DNA of 64,000 bases. Source: Desulfosporosinus youngiae DSM 17734 (GTDB lineage Bacteria > Bacillota > Desulfitobacteriia > Desulfitobacteriales > Desulfitobacteriaceae). Positions 58,493-64,000 of the stretch are shown here, piece after piece. The notes below the pieces were generated by a model. That model did not search any database. It saw only the letters and a program-made list of their open reading frames with translations, and was not told the origin of the DNA. Location: the NCBI RefSeq assembly GCF_000244895.1, contig NZ_CM001441.1, positions 248,001-312,000 of the forward strand, in the 5' to 3' direction. How positions within the stretch are numbered: the first letter of the stretch is position 1; each line of letters begins with the position of its first letter. The translations under genes and the position numbers were made by a program.

Positions 58493-58615
58493 AAAGCAGG
58501 AAAATCCTGCATAGGGGTCGAAATTCTCACGCATGATTTTATAAAAGATATAACATCCTATAGTTACATTCAAAATGGAACTGCGCAGTGATCATACTAA
58601 AGCGAGGCATAATTA

Positions 58616-60070
58616 ATGGAAAATCGAACAATGCTAACGGATCTATATCAGCTAACCATGATGCAGGGTTATTTAGTAAACGGTTATCAAAATAAGGAAG
58701 CGGTATTCGATGTTTACTTTCGATCGTTACCATTTGAGGGAGGATATGCTCTGGCGGCAGGGCTTGAACAAGTTGTCGAATACATTGAAAACCTTACCTT
58801 TGAGGAAGAGGATTTGACGTATTTGCGAAGCCTTAACCTATTTAATGACGAGTTCATTGAGGAATTAAGTAACTTCCATTTCACGGGAGACATTGATGCG
58901 ATTCCGGAAGGGACAGCAGTCTTTCCGTATGAACCTTTGATCCGAGTAAAAGGACGTATTTTTGAAACACAGCTTCTGGAGACGACGATACTTAACTTGG
59001 TTAATTTTGAGACTCTTATAGCAACTAAAGCGTCTCGTGTCGTTACAGCCGCCAACGGGGGCCCGGTCATGGAGTTTGGATTACGAAGAGCGCAAGGACC
59101 GGACGCCGGGATCTTAGGAGCCCGGGCAGCCTTTATAGGAGGATGTCGATCAACCTCCAACGTTTTAGCGGGAAAGCGTTACGGCATCCCCGTGTCAGGA
59201 ACTCAGGCACATAGTTGGATTCAATGCTTTCCAACAGAACTGGAAGCCTTTCGGGCCTATGCCCATACGTTTCCGGATCTCTGCTTGCTGCTGGTAGATA
59301 CTTATAATGTCCTCGAATCAGGAGTGCCTAACGCGATTAAAGTTGGGCTTGAGCTGGAAGCAGAGGGACATCATTTCTTAGGAATTCGGCTGGATAGTGG
59401 TGACTTAACGTATTTGTCAAAGGAAGCCCGCCGTATGTTGGATGAAGCAGGTCTTAAGGAGGCCATCATCGTGGCTTCCAACGATTTAGATGAGGAAACT
59501 ATCTTTGCCATTCGAGCTCAAGGGGCAAGGATTGATACCTGGGGTGTCGGCACCCATCTTATTACATCTAAGGATAATCCATCTCTGGGAGGGGTTTATA
59601 AGCTGGCGGCTGAAGGTGAGCAGGGAATTTTTCATCCTAAATTGAAGGTCTCAGAAAACATTTCCAAGATCACGAATCCTGGAATTAAAAAAGTTGTGCG
59701 TTTTTACGACAGAGCGGGGAAAGCTATGGCGGATCTCATTGCTCTGGACGATGAGGTCTTTGATGAGAGTAAACCTCTGACTATTTTTGATCCGATTCAA
59801 ACTTGGAAAAGAAAGACCTTAACGAATTTCAAGACGAGGGAACTCTTAACTCCTGTGTTTAGGGGCGGAAAACGAGTGTATGACTTACCGAAGCTTAAAG
59901 AAATCCAAACCTACGCACAAAAGGAACTAGACACTTTCTGGGATGAAGTGAAGCGATTGACAAATCCGCACCGGTATATCGTCGATTTATCGAATAATCT
60001 CTTTGGCCTAAAACAACAATTACTTTTGACGATTCACAATGATATAAAAGCTAAACAAGGAGTGGAGTAA
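58616..60070 (+). CDS. pncB: Nicotinate phosphoribosyltransferase
   Basis: Salvages nicotinate to nicotinate mononucleotide using PRPP and ATP. The 484-residue protein starts MENRTMLTDLYQLTMMQGYL. Family motifs are EFGLRRAQGPDAGILGARAA, FIGGCRSTSNVLAGKRYGIP, SGTQAHSWIQCF and RLDSGDLTYLSKEARRMLDE, with GVGTHLITSKDNPSLGGVYK downstream. The ribosome binding site is weak (AAAGCGAGGC). First gene of a three-gene unit with nadE (2-base gap) and a HAD nucleotidase. Confidence 0.95.
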   Translation: MENRTMLTDLYQLTMMQGYLVNGYQNKEAVFDVYFRSLPFEGGYALAAGLEQVVEYIENLTFEEEDLTYLRSLNLFNDEFIEELSNFHFTGDIDAIPEGTAVFPYEPLIRVKGRIFETQLLETTILNLVNFETLIATKASRVVTAANGGPVMEFGLRRAQGPDAGILGARAAFIGGCRSTSNVLAGKRYGIPVSGTQAHSWIQCFPTELEAFRAYAHTFPDLCLLLVDTYNVLESGVPNAIKVGLELEAEGHHFLGIRLDSGDLTYLSKEARRMLDEAGLKEAIIVASNDLDEETIFAIRAQGARIDTWGVGTHLITSKDNPSLGGVYKLAAEGEQGIFHPKLKVSENISKITNPGIKKVVRFYDRAGKAMADLIALDDEVFDESKPLTIFDPIQTWKRKTLTNFKTRELLTPVFRGGKRVYDLPKLKEIQTYAQKELDTFWDEVKRLTNPHRYIVDLSNNLFGLKQQLLLTIHNDIKAKQGVE

Positions 60071-60072
60071 GA

Positions 60073-60846
60073 ATGTGGACAAATGAACAACTGGCGGCTC
60101 GTATTGATCAAACCATAAACTGGTTGCGCACAAAAGTCACGGAAGCTAACGCAAAGGGTGTCGTGGTAGGAATCTCCGGAGGAGTCGACTCAGCAGTGGT
60201 CGCGGGGCTTTGTAGCCGAGCATTTCCGGAGAATTGCATTGGCTTAATTATGCCTAGCCATTCTGATCCGGAAGATGTTGAGGATGCCTTATGGATTGCA
60301 GAGGGCTTCGAAATAAAAACAATAGAGGTAAACCTAAGTGGTGCCCACACACAGGTCATGGGACAAGTTAAGAAAAACTTAGAAAGTATAGGGTGCAATT
60401 TAGTCGGAGAAAAAATGAGTCAAGGAAATTTGAAGGCTCGTTTGCGCATGTCGACACTCTATGCTGTGGCAAATGCTTTGAACTATCTGGTCGTAGGGAC
60501 GGATAATGCTCCTGAAAGCTATACCGGATATTTCACGAAATATGGTGACGGTGGTGTTGATCTTTTACCGATTAGTTCACTTACAAAAGCAGAAGTACGC
60601 GAATGGGCGAGGATATTTGGGCTTCCCATGAGAATTGCTACCCGTGTTCCGACCGCAGGACTGTGGCCAGGTCAGACAGATGAGGCGGATCTGGGAGTTA
60701 CGTATGATCAAATAGATCGGTACTTACTTGGGGAAGAAGTTCCTCCAGAGGTAAAAGAACGTATTGAGTCCCTCCACCGTCAGAGTGAACATAAACGCCA
60801 AATGCCCCCAAGTCTTGAGCTTCCTAAACTTGAGGGGTTAGATTAA
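60073..60846 (+). CDS. nadE: NH3-dependent NAD+ synthetase
   Basis: Amidates deamido-NAD to NAD+. The 257-residue protein has the PP-loop VVVGISGGVDSAVVAGLCSR and the substrate region MSTLYAVANALNYLVVGTDN, then ESYTGYFTKYGDGGVDLLPI. No glutaminase (nitrilase-like) domain is present, so it should use free ammonia. ATG 60073 lies 2 bases after pncB with GGAGTGGAGTAAGA as ribosome binding site. nadD, the enzyme between PncB and NadE, is not in the window. Confidence 0.95.
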   Translation: MWTNEQLAARIDQTINWLRTKVTEANAKGVVVGISGGVDSAVVAGLCSRAFPENCIGLIMPSHSDPEDVEDALWIAEGFEIKTIEVNLSGAHTQVMGQVKKNLESIGCNLVGEKMSQGNLKARLRMSTLYAVANALNYLVVGTDNAPESYTGYFTKYGDGGVDLLPISSLTKAEVREWARIFGLPMRIATRVPTAGLWPGQTDEADLGVTYDQIDRYLLGEEVPPEVKERIESLHRQSEHKRQMPPSLELPKLEGLD

Positions 60847-60847
60847 C

Positions 60848-61411
60848 GTGCGAATTGGAGTAGATATTGACGGAGTCATTTCCGATAGCTATCCCCTTTG
60901 GTTACAGGAGTTAAATCGGCACTACGGTAAAAATATACCCGATATCGTCGATTACAATATGCATGTGGCTTTTGGGGTTACGAGTGACGATATGAACGAA
61001 TTTTTTGAGACGAATGTCGAACGTTTGTTAATGATGCCTGAGCCAATACCTGGTGCAAAGGAAGGAATTGAAACCCTTCTGCAGGATGGACATGAAATAA
61101 TCTATGTTACAGCACGAACACCTGAGCAAAAAGATCTCACTGTGCGATGGTTTTCGTTAAGAGAGATTCATCATGAACATGTGCTGTGTACTGGGTTTGG
61201 CAGCAAGGCAGATGTTGTTAAAGAGTGGGGAATTGAGGCGTTTATTGAAGATTACCAAGTTAATGCTAAGTTAATAGCGGAATGCGGGGTGCCCGTTTTT
61301 CTGCTCAATGCAAGTTATAACCAAGAAGAACTCCCCCCGGGTATTATTCGATGCCACAGTTGGGATGAGATAATAACAGGTATACAGGCGATTTGCCATA
61401 ATAAACCCTAA
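60848..61411 (+). CDS. HAD-family 5'-nucleotidase-like phosphatase (NT5C type)
   Basis: The 187-residue haloacid-dehalogenase-like protein starts at GTG 60848, one base after nadE. Motif I is RIGVDIDGVISDSYPLW, with both aspartates. Motif II is IIYVTARTPEQ. Motifs III and IV are GSKADVVKEWGIEAFIEDYQ, with the lysine and acidic residues. The helical cap insert (about residues 20-70) resembles deoxyribonucleotidases of the NT5C/YqfW group. Operon position suggests a nucleotide substrate related to NAD salvage, such as a mononucleotide, but specificity cannot be read from sequence. Confidence 0.8.
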   Translation: MRIGVDIDGVISDSYPLWLQELNRHYGKNIPDIVDYNMHVAFGVTSDDMNEFFETNVERLLMMPEPIPGAKEGIETLLQDGHEIIYVTARTPEQKDLTVRWFSLREIHHEHVLCTGFGSKADVVKEWGIEAFIEDYQVNAKLIAECGVPVFLLNASYNQEELPPGIIRCHSWDEIITGIQAICHNKP

Positions 61412-61507
61412 GAATTAGTTAATAAACGTAAACCCGTAGTCAGTCAATAAGTCAATACTTAATAAATCAATATGGACCCGGTAAAATGACAAACCAAGGT
61501 AGTAATT

Positions 61508-61610
61508 AAGAGCCTTTCACACAAAGATATGCGTCCCTTCCGGTAGGTAGGTTTTAAATGATTTAACCTTTGTACCTACAGAGGAGCATATCAGAGTATG
61601 AAAGGCTCTT
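61508..61610. repeat. Long nested inverted repeat
   Basis: A 103-base element folds as successive perfect stems: AAGAGCCTTTCA (61508-61519) with TGAAAGGCTCTT (61599-61610), GATATGC (61526-61532) with GCATATC (61586-61592), GTAGGTA (61543-61549) with TACCTAC (61573-61579), and GGTT with AACC at the tip. Short internal loops separate them. It lies between convergent genes, the nucleotidase and murC. No T run follows on either strand. It could be a MITE-like repeat, a non-coding RNA or a large transcription barrier. No target-site duplication is obvious. Confidence 0.7.
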
Positions 61611-61646
61611 GTTTATGATTAAGGATTTTAAGATTTCAGATTAGAA

Positions 61647-62999
61647 TTAACTAACAATTTCTAGCCCAACCTTATAGATATCTCCGGCTCCTAAAGTAAG
61701 TACAAGATCTTCAGGTGCGAGAGTTTGGTTAAGATAAATTTTAATATCGTCCAATGTTCCAATGTAGCGCGCTTGTATGCCTTGCTGCAGGATCATCTCG
61801 GCTAAATTTGGCGCAGAAACGGTGTGATGCTCAAGCTCCCGGGCTGAGGCGAAGATGTCGGCGATAACGACTTCGTCAGCTCCTTGAAAAGCTTGTGAAA
61901 ATTCAAGTAAGAGTTTTTCAGTTCGGCTAAAGGTATGGGGCTGAAAAATGGCTCGAATGCGGCGATCAGGGAAAGAAAGACGAGCTCCTTCTAATGTCGT
62001 GCGGATCTCTGTCGGATGATGGGCATAGTCGTCAACAATTAAGGCTCCATTTGGGTTACTGCCAATATGTTCAAAACGACGTTTTGTCCCATTGAACTTG
62101 CCAAGACTAGATAAAATTTCTTCAATAGGAATACCGATTTCATGACATAAAGAAATCGTTGCTAAGGCATTTATAATATTATGTTTTCCTGTGACATGCA
62201 GATTTAGATCCCCGACATACTGTCCTTTGACCATGATTTTCATGGAACTCTTCTCATCTTTAAAAAGAATTTCTGTTGCTCGAATATCCGCGGATTCTGA
62301 GAGTCCAAAGGTTGTGATGGGTGCAACTGATTTAAGAGATTTCCGATTTGGATCTTCATCCCAGACGTAAATGTGACCGTTCGCAGGTACTTTTTGAGCT
62401 AGTTCAGCGAATGCAGAGATAACATCATCCAGGTCCTTAAAATAATCGGGATGATCAAATTCTATGTTGGTAATAATCAGGTGTTCTGGTGTGTAATTAA
62501 GGAAATGACGTCGATATTCACATGATTCTGCTAAGAAGAAATTTCCTGTTCCCGAATGTGCATTTCCCCCGATGCTAGGGACATCGCTGCCAACAACGAT
62601 AGTAGGATCTAATCCAGCTTCGAGCAGGACGAGGCCCATCATAGCGGTTGTCGTAGTTTTACCATGAGTTCCAGTTACGCAAATGCCCCTTTTTTTAGCA
62701 AGCAAACGTCCGAGATATTGAGGGTAGCTTAATACGGGGATATTTAACTCTAGGGCTCGGGCGATTTCCGGATGCTGATTAGTATAGGCAGCAGAGGTAA
62801 CCACTAAATCTGCGTTTTCTACGTTGCTTGGAGAAAAGTTCAGAACGGGAATATTGGCACGTTTTAAGACACTGTCTGTATAAAAGCTCTCCTCAACATC
62901 AGATCCGGATATAGTAGCCCCTTCAATTTGCGCGCTAATCTGGGCTAAAGCGCTCATTCCAGTACCTTTGATTCCCACAAAATGAATATGTAATGCCAA
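61647..62999 (-). CDS. murC: UDP-N-acetylmuramate--L-alanine ligase
   Basis: Adds L-alanine to UDP-MurNAc, the first amino acid of the peptidoglycan stem. The 450-residue protein starts at TTG 62999 (MALHIHFVGIKGTGMSALAQ) behind AAAGGGA. The ATP loop is [20 protein letters not shown]. Mur ligase segments are ITNIEFDHPDYFKDLDDVIS, VTGKHNIINALATISLCHEI and VDDYAHHPTEIRTTLEGARL. It stands alone on the minus strand rather than in the dcw cluster. Related Mpl ligases are possible by fold, but the IKGTGMSALA start and overall pattern favour MurC. Confidence 0.9.
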   Translation of the reverse strand: MALHIHFVGIKGTGMSALAQISAQIEGATISGSDVEESFYTDSVLKRANIPVLNFSPSNVENADLVVTSAAYTNQHPEIARALELNIPVLSYPQYLGRLLAKKRGICVTGTHGKTTTTAMMGLVLLEAGLDPTIVVGSDVPSIGGNAHSGTGNFFLAESCEYRRHFLNYTPEHLIITNIEFDHPDYFKDLDDVISAFAELAQKVPANGHIYVWDEDPNRKSLKSVAPITTFGLSESADIRATEILFKDEKSSMKIMVKGQYVGDLNLHVTGKHNIINALATISLCHEIGIPIEEILSSLGKFNGTKRRFEHIGSNPNGALIVDDYAHHPTEIRTTLEGARLSFPDRRIRAIFQPHTFSRTEKLLLEFSQAFQGADEVVIADIFASARELEHHTVSAPNLAEMILQQGIQARYIGTLDDIKIYLNQTLAPEDLVLTLGAGDIYKVGLEIVS

Positions 63000-63090
63000 A
63001 GCGAATCGTCCCTTTCATGTATAAAACTCTACCCCTCATTATACCCAAACTTGAAGCAAAAAGTATCATATTATTCAAGGAAAATTTTTA

Positions 63091-63747
63091 CTAACGATTG
63101 TTTGGAGAGGGTTTTCGTTCATATCCAGTGACCATGGCCTGAAGACGACTAATATCCTCAGTTACACTCAGATAGATATGGAGAGGAATTGTCGTTAAAA
63201 AATAAATACTGGCGATAAACTTGATCCAGCGAATAACTTGAAAACCTCCCACTGCCTTCCACACCCAAATAAGATGTTCACCTTGCCAGTAGGAGGCTAG
63301 CCCGAGAAGACTTGATACCAGAAAAAGGAGGAGCCAAGAGGTATAAATTATTAATTGCCCGCTATTATATTTTCTACTCGGAGGGGGAGAAGAACGTAGA
63401 AAGAAATAATAGGCCATAAGCTGTGGGAAATGTTTAAGATCCTGAATTCTAGGAATCAAAGAATCGTCTCTTCGAAGAAGAGCGTCTGTGATGCGTATCG
63501 CCAAAAAACCCATAGCTAACCAGCAAAAGACTAAATGAGTGGTTAAAACTTTGCTGAAATTAAGAGCCAAAAAGCTTGCAGGTTTATGTAATTGAAGGCC
63601 GGAAAATATTACTCCAGTTAGACTTAAAGCGAATCCCCAATGAAAAATCCTGACCCAAATCGGCTGAGAGTGTACAAATATTCCCTTCACGTTTCCCTTC
63701 TTAAGTTGTTTCATGAGAGGTTTTCTTAGTTTGACATGATGTTTCAT
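63091..63747 (-). CDS. [NiFe]-hydrogenase b-type cytochrome subunit
   Basis: Membrane di-haem cytochrome that passes electrons from an uptake hydrogenase to the quinone pool (HyaC/HupC family). ATG 63747 behind AAGGAGC gives 218 residues (MKHHVKLRKPLMKQLKKGNV). Four hydrophobic segments are visible, with candidate haem histidines in VRIFHWGFALSLTGVIFSGL, LTTHLVFCWLAMGFLAIRIT and TTIPLHIYLSVTEDISR. The frame is open to 63780, but the ribosome binding site sets the start. It follows the hydrogenase large-subunit gene on the same strand, so the two probably form one operon that runs off the window. Confidence 0.87.
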   Translation of the reverse strand: MKHHVKLRKPLMKQLKKGNVKGIFVHSQPIWVRIFHWGFALSLTGVIFSGLQLHKPASFLALNFSKVLTTHLVFCWLAMGFLAIRITDALLRRDDSLIPRIQDLKHFPQLMAYYFFLRSSPPPSRKYNSGQLIIYTSWLLLFLVSSLLGLASYWQGEHLIWVWKAVGGFQVIRWIKFIASIYFLTTIPLHIYLSVTEDISRLQAMVTGYERKPSPNNR

Positions 63748-63813
63748 GTTGCTCCTTGCCTTTATATAGCACTTTAGCATTTAAATAAACTCCCGATGAG
63801 ATTTAATGTTAGG

Positions 63814-63859
63814 AGACATGAAGTTTTCAATACTGTATATCCAATGTCTCCGAAAACTT
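63814..63859 (-). promoter_or_regulatory. Pair of mutually exclusive hairpins between hydrogenase genes
   Basis: GGAGACAT (63814-63821) is complementary to ATGTCTCC (63844-63851), and AAGTTTTC (63823-63830) is complementary to GAAAACTT (63852-63859). The arms interleave, so only one 8-pair hairpin is likely to form at a time. It lies between the large-subunit stop and the cytochrome start. It may tune expression or processing; no T run was seen. Confidence 0.45.
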
Positions 63860-63863
63860 TGTG

Positions 63864-63998
63864 TCAGACTTGAATTTCTAGGGCGCGGACATTCTCTCTA
63901 TCTATGATATGTACGCTGCAGGAAAAGCAAGGATCGAAAGAGCGAATGACACGACCTGCCTCCTTTAGATCTTCGGATTGGATTTTTAACCCGAGTAA
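63864..63998 (-). CDS. [NiFe]-hydrogenase large subunit (C-terminal end only)
   Basis: The gene enters from the right edge. The last 44 residues are readable: LLGLKIQSEDLKEAGRVIRS, then FDPCFSCSVHIIDRENVRAL and EIQV with a TGA stop. DPCxxCxxH is the C-terminal nickel-binding motif of [NiFe]-hydrogenases. Fourteen residues follow the histidine, the extension normally removed by a maturation protease. With the adjacent b-type cytochrome this points to a membrane-linked uptake hydrogenase. Confidence 0.92.
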   Translation of the reverse strand, partial: LLGLKIQSEDLKEAGRVIRSFDPCFSCSVHIIDRENVRALEIQV

Positions 63999-64000
63999 GG

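Overview
The window reads as a chromosomal segment of a Gram-positive, endospore-forming, anaerobic member of the Clostridia. Desulfosporosinus or Desulfitobacterium (Peptococcaceae sensu lato) is the best guess. The reasons are strong AGGAGG ribosome binding sites with frequent GTG and TTG starts, the Firmicutes gene order of the transcription/translation block, the cortex gene cwlD behind a sigma-E-like promoter, zinc-ribbon forms of S4, S14, L33 and L36, and a [NiFe]-hydrogenase with its b-type cytochrome. The genus is inferred from gene content and protein character, not from a search. Base composition is moderate by eye, with no obvious foreign island.

Region 1 (1-32.9 kb) is the translation/transcription superoperon: rpmG (3' end), secE, nusG, rplK, rplA, [L10 leader], rplJ, rplL, rpoB, rpoC, an L7Ae-family gene, rpsL, rpsG, fusA, tuf, rpsJ, then the S10/spc/alpha set from rplC to rplQ with secY, adk, map, infA, rpmJ and rpoA, followed by truA, rplM and rpsI. 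Promoters and structured leaders divide it before rplJ, rpoB, rplC, rpsM and rplM. Several of these look like autoregulatory or attenuator RNAs.

Region 2 (33-39.2 kb) is mixed: a minus-strand membrane PAS-GGDEF diguanylate cyclase, the spore-cortex amidase cwlD, two small membrane proteins (a coiled-coil/HTH protein and an MltG-like N-terminal-domain protein), an arginase, a structured GC-rich intergenic element that may be an undescribed RNA, and an M20 amidohydrolase.

Region 3 (39.3-58.1 kb) holds a complete route from glutamate to arginine in two blocks, argC-argJ-argB-argD-carA-carB and argF-argG-argH. Both blocks start at near-identical promoters in which tandem ArgR boxes sit on the -35 and -10 elements. 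Between the blocks lie a TPP-riboswitch-controlled thiamine or pyrimidine-precursor uptake operon (thiamine-binding protein, permease, lipoprotein, ATPase) and a minus-strand KhtTU-type K+/H+ antiporter pair.

Region 4 (58.1-64 kb) begins with a cluster of DnaA-box-like 9-mers, all in one orientation and far from any dnaA gene. It continues with an NAD salvage operon (pncB, nadE, a HAD nucleotidase), a long nested inverted repeat, minus-strand murC, and the end of a minus-strand [NiFe]-hydrogenase operon (b-type cytochrome and the C-terminus of the large subunit).

No insertion sequence, prophage, CRISPR array, tRNA or rRNA gene was recognised. The most novel material is in the non-coding DNA: the 37.7-37.9 kb structured element, the DnaA-box cluster, the 61.5 kb nested repeat, the possible carA leader peptide, and the leader between rpsJ and rplC.
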